Positions 51,672 to 60,790 of a stretch of 64,000 nucleotides of DNA are shown one piece after another. The notes beneath the pieces were generated by a model. It saw only the letters and a program-made list of their open reading frames with translations, was not told where the DNA came from and searched no databases. The DNA comes from DATNPH01 sp036703315 (GTDB lineage Bacteria > Cyanobacteriota > Cyanobacteriia > Cyanobacteriales > Coleofasciculaceae). Position numbers and translations under genes: made by a program. Numbering within the stretch: the first letter of the stretch is position 1; each line of letters begins with the position of its first letter. Location of the stretch: contig DATNPH010000014.1 in NCBI GenBank assembly GCA_036703315.1, positions 3,441-67,440 on the forward strand. Direction: 5' to 3'.

Positions 51672-53006
51672 TCAACCCTCACTTTGAGCAGGAAGAGGCT
51701 CAGGCCGCACGGCTAAACTCAATTTCTGTCCATTACGTAGCAGTTGTACTTGCAGTGGATTACCTACCCCACTCTTTTCCATCAACTGCTGAAGTTCTCC
51801 AGCTTTGTTAACAGGCTGATTATTAATCGCTTGGATAACATCTCCTGGTTTCATTCCTGCCTTATTCGCTGGAGAACCGGAAACAACACGGACAATGAGA
51901 ACTCCTCGATCTGCATCCACCCGCAAACCACGATTACTCAGTTTTTCCTTAATTTCGGGGGTAATGTTTGCCATCTGGACACCCAAATACGGATGATCAA
52001 CTCGTCCCTTAGTAATGAGTTGTTGGGCAATCCGTCGAGCTGTGTCAATAGGGATAGCAAAACCTAGTCCTTGAGCGCCCTGAATAATAGCGGTGTTGAT
52101 GCCAATAACTTCACCCCGCGCATTTAATAGTGGCCCTCCGGAGTTACCCGGATTAATCGCGGCATCTGTTTGAATAAAGTCAATGCGTTTATCAGAAGCA
52201 CCGATATCACTACCGGAACGAGAGGTGGCACTAACAACACCAACTGTGACAGTTTCTTGCAAACCTAAGGGATTACCAATAGCGATCGCCCATTGTCCTG
52301 GTTGTACCTGCTCAGAACTTCCTAGGGCAACAGTTGGTAAGTTATTGGCTTGAACCTGGACGACTGCTATGTCGCTGGCCGGATCTTCCCCCACAACCTT
52401 ACCTTCCAAGGTGCGCCCATCTGAGAATGATACTGTTACTCTGTCTGCCTTGTTAACAACGTGAGAATTGGTCAAAATCTGACCATTGGCGCTGATCACA
52501 AAGCCAGAGCCAAGACCCCGCACACTTCGCCCGGAAGGTTGTGAAGGTTGCGCGTCACCAAAAAAACGTCGAAACAATGGATCATCAAATCCCTCTGGCG
52601 CTTGGCGTCTCACAGTTTGGGAGGTATTAATTTGAACCACAGCCGGTTCCACTTTCTTGACAACTTCAACAACGAAATTGCTGTCACTGGTAGTTGGTGC
52701 AAGAGGCCGATTTGAAAGATTCTCGTTAGGGCTATTGCTTCTATCTCTTGAATTATCAAGTGCTTGAGGAGTAGTTTGTTGAGAAGGAGAGATATTACCC
52801 GCCTCAGAGCATCCCTCCAACAACATTATTCCGATTCCAATTAAGGGTAGTAACAAGTAAATTTTTGATTTGCGCCCAAAAAACTGAAGGACTGTCCTAT
52901 TACTATCCAACCCAATCTTATTTAAAGTTTGGCTAGGCTTTTTTATTAAATTCAAGCTAGTTAAATCAAAATAGTTGAGGGTATTAGAATAAGAGGTTTT
53001 TTTCAT
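51672..53006 (-). CDS. HtrA/Deg-family trypsin-like serine protease with PDZ domain
   Basis: A periplasmic or membrane-anchored quality-control protease of the HhoA/HhoB/HtrA group. The 444-aa sequence has an N-terminal membrane segment (YLLLPLIGIGIMLLEGC, possible lipoprotein cysteine C66). The protease domain carries the triad H182 (TNSHVV), D212 (SDIAVV) and S289 (GNSGGP). One PDZ domain follows (about 340-435, YLGVQMANITPEIKEKL ... AGMKPGDVIQAINNQ). AGGAAAG precedes the ATG. Which of the three cyanobacterial Deg paralogues it is cannot be settled here. It neighbours the exported CHAT system but need not act with it. Confidence 0.94.
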   Translation of the reverse strand: MKKTSYSNTLNYFDLTSLNLIKKPSQTLNKIGLDSNRTVLQFFGRKSKIYLLLPLIGIGIMLLEGCSEAGNISPSQQTTPQALDNSRDRSNSPNENLSNRPLAPTTSDSNFVVEVVKKVEPAVVQINTSQTVRRQAPEGFDDPLFRRFFGDAQPSQPSGRSVRGLGSGFVISANGQILTNSHVVNKADRVTVSFSDGRTLEGKVVGEDPASDIAVVQVQANNLPTVALGSSEQVQPGQWAIAIGNPLGLQETVTVGVVSATSRSGSDIGASDKRIDFIQTDAAINPGNSGGPLLNARGEVIGINTAIIQGAQGLGFAIPIDTARRIAQQLITKGRVDHPYLGVQMANITPEIKEKLSNRGLRVDADRGVLIVRVVSGSPANKAGMKPGDVIQAINNQPVNKAGELQQLMEKSGVGNPLQVQLLRNGQKLSLAVRPEPLPAQSEG

Positions 53007-53110
53007 AAGGCTCTTTCCTGGTTAGACTCAATGGATAAGCGCACTATTTTGTGCTAACTAAGATTAGCGATTTTTGCACTAATTGCACTCTGTCTTGGGA
53101 ACTCTATTGG

Positions 53111-54007
53111 CTATCGCATATAACGCTCCAATAGCCCAATCACTACTGCTGGTTGCTCTAGATGTGGCAGTACCCCAGTGTCCGCAATTACCTGAAAGTC
53201 TTTAACGGCTTCCGGGTTCAGACGTGCCAGACGCCGCCCCGAATCTAGGCGAGTAAACTGTGCCTCTTCTCCCCAAAAGATGACAGTCGGCACCGTCAGT
53301 TGGTCAATATACAGCGGCAGGTCAAAGTAAAGGTCACCCCTCAAGAAAGCTAGTGCTGCGTATTCCGCATTCGGTTGTTGTGCGGAGGCTAAATAAGCCG
53401 CCACCATTTCCTCGGTTACCCGTTCCGGTTTGGCAAAGAGAAACTGCACCAGAAAATTACGCACTGCCACGTCATTAGTCGCCCCTAAGCTATAAATCAG
53501 GCTACTTAAAAAGGGGGTTCTAACTAGATTAAGTGGTAATCTGCGCCCGGAACCTTGCCCAAAATCATCAAAGCCAGAGGGACACACGAGAAACAGCGCC
53601 TTGAACAATTCCGGACGTTCAATCGCCAAGCGAACCGTTAAAGCAGCTGTTAGGGAAGATGCCACTACGGTGACTGGGGAGTCAGCTACCTGTGAGAGAA
53701 ACTCCCCTAGTGTCGTCAGATAGTCGCTCACCTGATAATCTCGGATGGGGTGAGCCGATTGCCCCCAACCAATCAAGTCAGGAGCGATGACTCGGTGAGT
53801 GGTTGCAAATGCAGGATACACCTTAGACCACTCGTAAGCCGAAGCACCGCCGCCAAAGTTATGCAAGAAGACTAGCGGGGGTAACTGTAACTCTTCTTGT
53901 GTAATTTCTACCTTCCACGGTGGAGCAACTGGGGTGTAGTACACCATCGAACCCAAGGCAGTATTAATGACTTTTTGCCCAAAGCCAGGGGGTTGAAACT
54001 GGAGCAT
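53111..54007 (-). CDS. Alpha/beta hydrolase with atypical nucleophile elbow
   Basis: The 298-aa protein has the alpha/beta-hydrolase fold: HNFGGGASAYEW (oxyanion strand), RVIAPDLIGWGQSAHP, a nucleophile elbow VTVVASSLTAAL, TVIFWGEEAQFT (acid region) and GVLPHLEQP (catalytic His). The elbow normally reads G-x-S-x-G; here both glycines are replaced (A-S-S-L-T). This pattern is seen in some cyanobacterial and plastid hydrolases and may alter activity. I use ATG 54007 rather than a TTG one codon earlier. The substrate is unknown. Confidence 0.85.
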   Translation of the reverse strand: MLQFQPPGFGQKVINTALGSMVYYTPVAPPWKVEITQEELQLPPLVFLHNFGGGASAYEWSKVYPAFATTHRVIAPDLIGWGQSAHPIRDYQVSDYLTTLGEFLSQVADSPVTVVASSLTAALTVRLAIERPELFKALFLVCPSGFDDFGQGSGRRLPLNLVRTPFLSSLIYSLGATNDVAVRNFLVQFLFAKPERVTEEMVAAYLASAQQPNAEYAALAFLRGDLYFDLPLYIDQLTVPTVIFWGEEAQFTRLDSGRRLARLNPEAVKDFQVIADTGVLPHLEQPAVVIGLLERYMR

Positions 54008-54171
54008 CAAGATAGTCTTGCTCCTGATAATTTGAGAGTGTTGATAATTGTCAGATTACTACCATTTCGCTTTGACGCGGCTACATACCGCAAGGGGGAT
54101 GAGGAGAGGGGGAAAGTATCTGTAGGGTAGCGAATGGAAACATTATTACTAAAGAGTACAATAACCAGTTC

Positions 54172-54705
54172 ATGGCTGATCAAGCTCTACCTACAGTCTT
54201 GGAGAAAATTTTGGCAACTGACAGTAAACCAGACGCTGTCTTTTCCGCTTTGTTGCCAGCACTAGGTGAGGTATTAAAATGCGATCGCTGCTTTCTCTAC
54301 CTACGTAATCCCCAAACTAAAATCGGTAAAATACCCTACTGCTGGCGTCTCAGCGAACAGTATCCCGATGTCACTGATTCCGACTGGAAAGAAGAACCAG
54401 AATCTTTACCCAACGAAGACCCGCTTTTTGCCGCCGCACTGCGTACCGAAAAGTCTATCTTTGTTGAGGATGTTGAGACAGCTAACCCAGAGGTGGTCAA
54501 CCGAGATTTCGAGCAAAAAAACTTTGGGCATCGAGCTTTGATTCATGCTCACCTCTGCCAAGATGGTCATTTATGGGGAATTTTGCAACCCTGCATCTTT
54601 GGCCAGCCCAGAGTTTGGACTGAATATGACCACTCGGTAATTACTCAGCTAGAAAACAAGATTACACCACTTGCTGTTGCCTATATCAAGGCCGCTGGGA
54701 TCTAA
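54172..54705 (+). CDS. GAF-domain protein
   Basis: The 177-aa protein is essentially one GAF domain: VLEKILATDSKPDAVFSALL, CDRCFLYLRNP, DPLFAAALRTEKSIFVEDVE, NFGHRALIHAHLCQDGHLWG, then the closing helix YDHSVITQLENKI. GAF domains bind small ligands or chromophores. C38 and C41 (KCDRCF) are not at the usual bilin-attachment position, so a phytochrome-like role is not supported. There is no output domain, so it may be a sensor subunit or standalone regulator. Confidence 0.85.
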   Translation: MADQALPTVLEKILATDSKPDAVFSALLPALGEVLKCDRCFLYLRNPQTKIGKIPYCWRLSEQYPDVTDSDWKEEPESLPNEDPLFAAALRTEKSIFVEDVETANPEVVNRDFEQKNFGHRALIHAHLCQDGHLWGILQPCIFGQPRVWTEYDHSVITQLENKITPLAVAYIKAAGI

Positions 54706-54735
54706 AGTCTTGTGTGTGCCATTTCCCTGAGATGC

Positions 54736-55041
54736 TCAACGGGATAAAAGCTGAAGAATTTTCTGAGGTGGCTGTCTGTTGTGTGTAGGTCGAGAATCTT
54801 TGATAGTGTCCTGATAAACCCAAACAAAAAACTCTAGTTCTTTCCTGGCACTGTGCCGTAGATTATGAGGGAGCACCGATTCCACAACCGTGTAGGTTTC
54901 TGCCGCTTCCTCAAGCAAATCCAGAATTTCTTCTGGGTTTACATTCTGATACTGCGGTGCCTTTGCGGCTAAAGCCTCAGATAGAGATGTTTCAAGCTCT
55001 TGCTCGGCTAAGGCTCTTAAATGTTTAAAGTCCACAGTCAT
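54736..55041 (-). CDS. Conserved-looking hypothetical protein
   Basis: The 101-aa product is helical and acidic (VDFKHLRALAEQELETSLSE, NPEEILDLLEEAAETYTVVE, ARKELEFFVWVYQDTIKD) without signal peptide or membrane segment. It reads like a genuine protein, with an ATG at 55041 behind CAGGGTG on the minus strand. It converges on the GAF gene with a 30-bp gap. I recognise no family. Confidence 0.6.
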   Translation of the reverse strand: MTVDFKHLRALAEQELETSLSEALAAKAPQYQNVNPEEILDLLEEAAETYTVVESVLPHNLRHSARKELEFFVWVYQDTIKDSRPTHNRQPPQKILQLLSR

Positions 55042-55749
55042 CTTTTACACCCTGGTTGAATGAAAGTACGAAATGGCTGACAACCCTTCTGTTCTTAGCT
55101 TTACTCCTTACAGTTAGAGGTAATCGTAGAAATACGTGCGATCGCGTACACTTGCAATCACACGTATTTCTGTTGACTCTTTACTGAGGTGGGTCGGCTT
55201 GTCTCAGCCACTATTCCTTAAATTTGCCTACTTTAAAGTGAAACCGTAATAGTTCTGTAGTCTCTAAGTTTAAAGTAGATTACTCTCATATTTCATTAAT
55301 ATCCTAAATAAACAAAGCTTTCTCTATCTCCAGACCTATATTTATCGAAAATCTATGCTATTCACATAAATGGATGATTAAATTTCCAATTTTTTAGATT
55401 AGAATTTCATATTATCTTTATATTTTGGAATGTTAGAACTAGACTTGTATGAAAGCCTAGGAACAGCGTCATTCCAGCACGGCTTAAAGTTGTCCCTGTC
55501 TTCAAAACAGAGGATAAGAAAAATTTTCATTTTTTCATTGTGCGCTTTTGAATTATCTCTAACGCACTGATGGAAATCATAGATAAAAATAAATGAACGC
55601 AGATAAGATTGATAATTATCTACATAGATGTGGCTAGCCTAAAAGGACTTCGTCACTATATCCATGATAAAAAATACCGATAATTATAAGAAATAGAGCA
55701 TGGGATCAAGGAGAGTGGATAAACTTATGAAAACAGGCAGAACGCGATT
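55042..55749. other. Gene-free AT-rich stretch with one long hairpin
   Basis: The largest gene-poor gap near this end (708 bp). AGAAATACGTG (55128-55138) and CACGTATTTCT (55161-55171) form an 11-bp stem around a HIP1-containing loop. The rest is AT-rich without open frames or tRNA-like structure. Confidence 0.5.
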
Positions 55750-57252
55750 ATGACTGAAAAAAATCGCTCTCAATGGGATGCTGGTAGATTCGTAAAAACA
55801 CTGACTTACTTTGAAGTTATCCCTTTTATCAGTTGTCTACAGCGGCTGTTTACAGGTCGGATCAACAATAGCAAACAAAGTGAGGGTGGAGGAAAAAGAG
55901 TGGGAGTGATACTGGTAGCTGGGGCAACAGGTGGCGTCGGCAAGCGAGTTGTGCGGCGTCTAATTGAGCAGAATTATCAAGTGCGTGCCCTAGTTAGGGA
56001 TGCTCACAGAGCGCGAGAAATGCTCGGCAACGAGGTAGAACTGTTTGAGGCAGACATCACTGTCCCAGAGACATTGACTCCTGAACTAATGGTCAACGTT
56101 TCGGCTGTAGTGTGCTGCACAGGAGTTCGGGTGCAACCCGTCGAAGGCGATACTCCGGATCGTGCCAAGTACTATCAAGGCATTAAATTCTACATGCCAG
56201 AAGTGGTAGATAGCCCTGAAATTGTAGACTATCAGGGGATTAAGCACTTGGTGCAAGTTGCTGCCAAGCATTTGAAGACTTTACCAGCTAACGAAAAACT
56301 GATATTCGATTTCAAAAATCCCTCTCAAGACTTGAAGGATAGCTGGGGAGCTGTGGATGATGTTGTTATGGGTGGAGTGAGTGAGAGTACTATCCAGCTG
56401 ACAGATGATGGTGCTCTATTTACGGGTATTGTGTCAACGGCAAACTCTGGTGGCTTTGTTTCTGTCCGTACCAAAAATTTCGACACTCCCATAAATTTGG
56501 CAGGGTATAGCGGCGTTGAGCTGCGCGTTAAAGGAGATGGGAAACGATATAAGTTCTTCATCCGCACTGACCCAAAATGGGATGGCGTAGCCTATTCTTA
56601 TTCCTTCGACACTGAACCTGACAACTGGATAACTGTTCGCATTCCATTCGACAAGTTGATTCCAGTGTTTCGCGCCAAAACCTTGGACACGGCTGAACAA
56701 CTCGACCCTAGCCAGATTAGCTCATTCCAGCTAATGCTCAGCAAATTTGAATATGACAAAGAACTGAACCCGAAGTTTGAGCCAGGTGGTTTTGCCTTGC
56801 AAGTGGAATCTATCAAAGCCTATGGTGGACTTTCCTTGCCACAATTCATCATGATCAGTTCTGCTGGCGTCACGCGTCCAGGGCGTCCAGGGCTTAATTT
56901 GGAAGAGGAGCCACCAGCCGTGCGAATGAATGACCAACTGGGGGGAATTTTAACCTGGAAGCTGCGGGGAGAGGAGGCTGTGCGAGAGAGCAGAATTCCT
57001 TACACGATTATCAGACCTTGTGCCTTGACGGAAGAACCAGGGGGCAAAGCATTAGTAGTTGATCAAGGCGACAATATCCGAGGCAAAGTTAGTCGAGAGG
57101 ATATTGCTGAACTTTGTCTTCAGGTGCTAGAGCAACCCAAAGCTTGCAATATCACCTTTGAAGTGAAAGAGGCAGAAAGTAGCGTTAGCGAAGATGGCTC
57201 CCTCAATTGGGAAAGCCTATTCTATAGTTTAAAAACCGACAGTAATAACTAA
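55750..57252 (+). CDS. Atypical short-chain dehydrogenase with inserted CIA30 domain (HCF173-like)
   Basis: The 500-aa protein has an NAD(P)-binding Rossmann start (VILVAGATGGVGKRVVRRLI, loop 58-64). This is interrupted at about 183-358 by a CIA30 domain (LIFDFKNPSQDLKDSWGAVD, VVMGGVSES, YKFFIRTDPKWDGVAYSY). The SDR half then resumes (FIMISSAGVTRPGRP, then YTIIRPCALTEEPGG). The plan matches plant HCF173, which promotes psbA mRNA translation for photosystem II; a PSII-related role here is inference. The first 50 residues are a non-conserved basic extension. Heptamer repeats begin at its stop codon. Confidence 0.85.
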   Translation: MTEKNRSQWDAGRFVKTLTYFEVIPFISCLQRLFTGRINNSKQSEGGGKRVGVILVAGATGGVGKRVVRRLIEQNYQVRALVRDAHRAREMLGNEVELFEADITVPETLTPELMVNVSAVVCCTGVRVQPVEGDTPDRAKYYQGIKFYMPEVVDSPEIVDYQGIKHLVQVAAKHLKTLPANEKLIFDFKNPSQDLKDSWGAVDDVVMGGVSESTIQLTDDGALFTGIVSTANSGGFVSVRTKNFDTPINLAGYSGVELRVKGDGKRYKFFIRTDPKWDGVAYSYSFDTEPDNWITVRIPFDKLIPVFRAKTLDTAEQLDPSQISSFQLMLSKFEYDKELNPKFEPGGFALQVESIKAYGGLSLPQFIMISSAGVTRPGRPGLNLEEEPPAVRMNDQLGGILTWKLRGEEAVRESRIPYTIIRPCALTEEPGGKALVVDQGDNIRGKVSREDIAELCLQVLEQPKACNITFEVKEAESSVSEDGSLNWESLFYSLKTDSNN

Positions 57253-57275
57253 TGACCAATGACTAATGACTAACT
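57243..57275. repeat. Heptamer repeats at the junction of two convergent genes
   Basis: TAACTAATGACCAATGACTA continues into ATGACTAACTAG between the stop codons of the CIA30-SDR gene and sigF, overlapping the last codons of both. It has the same unit as at 819-893. Confidence 0.65.
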
Positions 57276-58052
57276 AGCAAGACGGTCAGTTGTTTGAGGT
57301 TGCAATAGGGACACCAACTGCTTGACTCCCCGTTGCATATGGCGCGTTACCGTCATCGGACTGACACCAATCTGCTTAGCTGCTTCCTGACGAGATAGCT
57401 GCCGTAAAATTACGCACTCGAGCACCGCCTGAGTTTTCTCTTCCAGCTGACTCAAAGCGCCTTGCAACTGTAGTCGGTCTTCTTCTCGATGCCGCAAAGC
57501 CTCATCATAGGCATCAGGCAGCATTTCTCCCAAAGTCATTGGCGAATCAACCGTCTGACTCACAGTTGCATCTAAACTTAAAGGCAAGCGATTCCGAGTA
57601 GCTAACTTACTTTGCTGCCAATCTTTGAGTGACACCTTAAGCACCTGAGCAATCTCAGCATCGTTGGGGAGGCGTCCGAGGGTGGCTGTCAATTGTTTAG
57701 TTACTTTTTGTCCTGCCTGCTGAAGTTCCTGCCATCGACGAGGAATTTTAACAAGATAACCACTGTCGCGCAAAAAATGTAGTATTTCACCGCGAATGTA
57801 AGGCACGGCAAATGAGCTGAATGCACAGCCTTGATGAGGATCGAAGCGCTCGATCGCACGAATTAAACCCATAAAACCAATTTGTTCTAAGTCTTCATAA
57901 GGCTCAGCACACTGCCGGCTGAGTCGATGGGCAATTGTCCTCACCAACCCAGCATTTAACCGTACTAGCTGATTACGAATTTCTATAGAAGGATTTCGAG
58001 AGTAAGCAATCAAAAGTTCCATTCCCCGAAAACATACAGACTGAGTTGCCAT
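57270..58052 (-). CDS. sigF: RNA polymerase sigma factor SigF (group 3, sigma-28/sigma-B type)
   Basis: The 260-aa sigma factor has region 2 (RTIAHRLSRQCAEPYEDLEQ, then GFMGLIRAIERFDP and FSSFAVPYIRGEILHFLRDS), a region 3 segment (KVTKQLTATLGRLPNDAEIA) and region 4 (ALSQLEEKTQAVLECVILRQ, with LSRQEAAKQIGVSPMTVTRH as the -35 recognition helix-turn-helix). Absence of region 1 and the R-D-x-G-x-x-V-K-I-P-R motif place it in the SigF branch. In Synechocystis, SigF controls pili and phototaxis. No anti-sigma gene is adjacent. Confidence 0.93.
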   Translation of the reverse strand: MATQSVCFRGMELLIAYSRNPSIEIRNQLVRLNAGLVRTIAHRLSRQCAEPYEDLEQIGFMGLIRAIERFDPHQGCAFSSFAVPYIRGEILHFLRDSGYLVKIPRRWQELQQAGQKVTKQLTATLGRLPNDAEIAQVLKVSLKDWQQSKLATRNRLPLSLDATVSQTVDSPMTLGEMLPDAYDEALRHREEDRLQLQGALSQLEEKTQAVLECVILRQLSRQEAAKQIGVSPMTVTRHMQRGVKQLVSLLQPQTTDRLAS

Positions 58053-58407
58053 ATAAAAAACCCCAAGCAGTGGAAACCTTTTCCCTCAAACGGCTTGGCA
58101 TAACCAAGCAATCTTGAACTCATTGTCTGTACACAGAAACTAATAAACCATCGTTGTTTTACGGAAAAAACTACCTACCACCATTTGGGTTTCCGCATAA
58201 ATACGCAGATTTCATGCACAACGCGATCGCTAATTGCTGTCGGTTCTCCCTCCTAGCTAATGAATTGCAATCTCAGTCACAATAAGAATAATTAGCAAAA
58301 ATGCCCGAATCCCCACGCTCTCCGATGTGCACTGTGCTTAGCACAAGCGCTATAGGACAGCTTTCAGGCTGGATAGGCAGTAAAAAACAACGGTAAAGTT
58401 CAGATCC
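58053..58407. other. Divergent intergenic region sigF / BI-1 gene
   Basis: This 355-bp region carries a small TGTGC-TTA-GCACA inverted repeat (near 58333-58345) and one HIP1 site. It must hold both promoters. No RNA gene was found. Confidence 0.4.
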
Positions 58408-59130
58408 ATGAGCAACACCAGTAACTTTCGTGAAGCAATTCGTGAAGCTAAAGGCCACGCACTAGTTGGTCCTAACGTCATTGCCAACGCTCTTCCCTTT
58501 GTAGGCGGTGGACTTGTATTAACCGCATTGGGCGTCTACGGGGGACTTAGCGTTCTGCGTTCCAATCCAGGGCTATTCATGACAACCTTCTGGGTTGCCT
58601 TGATTGCAGAGTTTGCTCTTTTCTTCGTCGCTAGTGGCGTTGCCCAAAAAGGGAAAAACAGCATCGCTCTGCCCCTTTTAGCTACCTACAGCTTGCTGAC
58701 TGGCTATACTCTCAGCGGCCTCATATTCGTTGCCCTGAAGGGCGTTGGTCTACAAGGGATTGGCATTGCTGCCCTTGGCTGTGGCGTTGCCTTTATTGTC
58801 GCCCGACAGATTGGCTCCAACCTGTCTGACCAAGACGGCATGGCCTTAACCAAGACAATACAGCTAGGCATAATTGCCCTGGTTGTCGTAGTAGTAGCTC
58901 AGGTGCTCTTTTCCTTCTTTGGCATCTACACTCCCACTTGGTTAGAAATTGGGATCTCAGGCTTAGGCGTCCTTCTATTTTGTGGTGCCGCTGTAGTAGA
59001 TTTCTACATTCTGCCTCGCACCTACCGCAACGACGAATATCTTCCTGTCGCTCTATCGATGTACCTAACCTACATCAATTTGTTTATCTTCATTTTGCGA
59101 CTACTGATTGCCCTTAACGGTCGCGACTAA
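58408..59130 (+). CDS. Bax inhibitor-1 / YccA family membrane protein
   Basis: The 240-aa integral membrane protein has seven predicted helices, from ANALPFVGGGLVLTALGVYG to SMYLTYINLFIFILRLLIAL. Family features are TYSLLTGYTLSGLIF after helix 3, the CGVAFIVARQ loop and a C-terminal AVVDFYILPRTYRND. BI-1 homologues are implicated in calcium flux or stress resistance; bacterial YccA interacts with FtsH. The function in cyanobacteria is unclear. A good terminator follows the stop. Confidence 0.88.
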   Translation: MSNTSNFREAIREAKGHALVGPNVIANALPFVGGGLVLTALGVYGGLSVLRSNPGLFMTTFWVALIAEFALFFVASGVAQKGKNSIALPLLATYSLLTGYTLSGLIFVALKGVGLQGIGIAALGCGVAFIVARQIGSNLSDQDGMALTKTIQLGIIALVVVVVAQVLFSFFGIYTPTWLEIGISGLGVLLFCGAAVVDFYILPRTYRNDEYLPVALSMYLTYINLFIFILRLLIALNGRD

Positions 59131-59160
59131 GCAAGTTTTACAAACTTAGCTAGGTAGGGG

Positions 59161-59190
59161 AGGGGTGCAGCTTGCTGTGCCCCTCTTTTG
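59161..59190 (+). terminator. Rho-independent terminator after the BI-1 gene
   Basis: AGGGGTGCA (59161-59169) pairs with TGTGCCCCT (59176-59184) with two G-T pairs and loop GCTTGC, followed by CTTTTG. It lies 30 bp after the stop. Confidence 0.7.
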
Positions 59191-59260
59191 TGACTTACGG
59201 CAGAGTCTAGCTAAAATCATCAATGCGACCTCAAGTAGTAAGTAGTGAAGGATTGAAATC

Positions 59261-60371
59261 ATGCTGGAAGTGCTAGACATCAAACGTGAAGTCGAAGTGT
59301 TGTCAGAGCGCCTGGGTAAAACCCAGGACTATCTTTGACATCGCTGCTCTAAATGCAAAAATCCAAGATTTGGAGCAGCTGGCAGCTCAACCTAATTTTT
59401 GGGACGACCAAACCTCGGCTCAGCAGACGCTTCAGGAACTCAACGACCTCAAATCCAACCTTCAGCAATACCAGCAGTGGAAAGCAACACTAGAAGATGC
59501 TAGGGCTGTTTTAGAGCTGCTAGAACTAGAAGATGACACGACTTTGCTGGAAGAAGCAGAAACAAACCTAACCCAACTGAACCACGAACTGGATCGATGG
59601 GAGTTGGAACAGCTACTATCTGGTCTCTACGATGCTAAAGGTGCTGTTCTTACCATCAATGCAGGTGCTGGTGGGACTGATGCTCAAGATTGGGCAGAAA
59701 TTTTACTACGGATGTACACTCGTTGGGCAGAGAAACACGATTATAAAGTCCATCTGGCGGAAAAATCTGAAGGGGATGAAGCTGGGATTAAGTCTGTCAC
59801 GTTGGAAATTGATGGGCGTCATGCTTACGGCTACTTGAAAGCCGAGAAAGGAACGCATCGGCTTGTACGGATTTCTCCCTTTAATGCCAACGGTAAGCGT
59901 CAAACCAGCTTTGCTGGAGTGGAAGTGATGCCGCTAATCGATAATTCGGTTGAGCTTGACATTCCAGAGAAAGATTTAGAAATCACAACGTCTCGTGCTG
60001 GGGGAAAGGGTGGGCAAAACGTTAACAAGGTAGAAACTGCTGTGCGGATTAAGCATATTCCTACTGGGATTGCTGTGCGCTGTACTGAAGAGCGATCGCA
60101 ACTGCAAAATAAAGAAAAAGCCCTCGCTATTCTGAAAGCCAAGCTGCTGATCATTGCCCAAGAGCAACGTGCTCAAGAAATTGCCGAAATCAGAGGTGAC
60201 ATCGTGGAAGCTGCGTGGGGTAACCAAATTCGCAATTATGTCTTCCATCCTTACCAGATGGTGAAAGACCTACGCACTAATGTTGAAACAACAGCCGTCA
60301 GTGATGTTCTTGACGGTGACCTCGACCCATTCATTGAAGCCTACCTACGTCAGGAAAATCAACTGACCTAA
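59261..60371 (+). CDS. prfB: Peptide chain release factor 2, expressed by programmed +1 frameshift
   Basis: RF2 releases peptides at UGA and UAA codons. Translation starts at ATG 59261 (MLEVLDIKREVEVLSERLGK, then TQDYL) and reaches an in-frame TGA at 59336-59338. The context TAT-CTT-TGA-C is the classical RF2 frameshift site, and shifting +1 continues as DIAALNAKIQDLEQ. An AGGA motif lies just upstream of the slip, like the stimulatory Shine-Dalgarno of E. coli. The joined product is 369 aa. SPF falls at 205-207 and GGQ at 250-252, exactly the E. coli numbers. RF2 scarcity thus should raise its own synthesis. Confidence 0.97.
59325..59339 (+). promoter_or_regulatory. prfB: prfB programmed frameshift site
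   Basis: CAGGACTATCTTTGAC-type context: slippery CTT at 59333-59335, in-frame TGA at 59336-59338 followed by C, and upstream AGGA that can pair with 16S rRNA. This is the autoregulatory element of RF2 genes. Confidence 0.93.
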
Positions 60372-60790
60372 TCTGAACATGGTTAGTGGTTAGTAGTTTG
60401 TGGTTAGTAGGGAGTGGGGAAGAGAGATTTTATAGCGCAACGTTCGTGTACTCACGTTCATGGAGGTCTAAATTGAAAATAGGAAGTGGGGAGTGGTAAG
60501 TCGGAAGTCGGGGTTAATCAACCGTAGGGCTTTTGCTAAGAATCATTAATAAATCCTTACTTAAGTTTTTTGTATGCTTGTCTCGTCTTAGTACGCGCAA
60601 CAACTCTAACGCTTAGATCGCTTGCGTAAATTGCAGCAACAAGGGTGATAAGTAGGATACTCCCTAGAAAAAGATGATTCAGCAATGGGGTTTCGTCCAC
60701 TCCCTACTCCCTACTTTTTTGAAAGCAATTGTTAAGCAACCTGTTACATTAGAGGCATAAAATAACCGTTGGTCTAAATTCACTTTTTTT
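60372..60790. other. Intergenic region with tandem repeats
   Basis: This 419-bp gap carries GTTAGTGGTTAGTAG and GTGGTTAGTAGGGAGTGG repeats (about 60380-60418) and a second block near 60481-60515. No gene, and no terminator with a clear T-run, was seen after prfB. Confidence 0.45.

Noticed and set aside
51378..51811. Two overlapping plus-strand frames after the small exported protein
   Set aside because: They are generated by the decayed foldback repeat and by the antisense of the HtrA gene.
55128..55171. Hairpin considered as tRNA or riboswitch
   Set aside because: It lacks a cloverleaf, anticodon arm or TTCGA-type loop; only a simple 11-bp stem with a large loop is present.
59286..60371. 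prfB starting at 59286 in a single frame
   Set aside because: The first 17 residues of that frame do not resemble RF2, whereas ATG 59261 plus a +1 shift at CTT-TGA-C restores the full family N-terminus and numbering.
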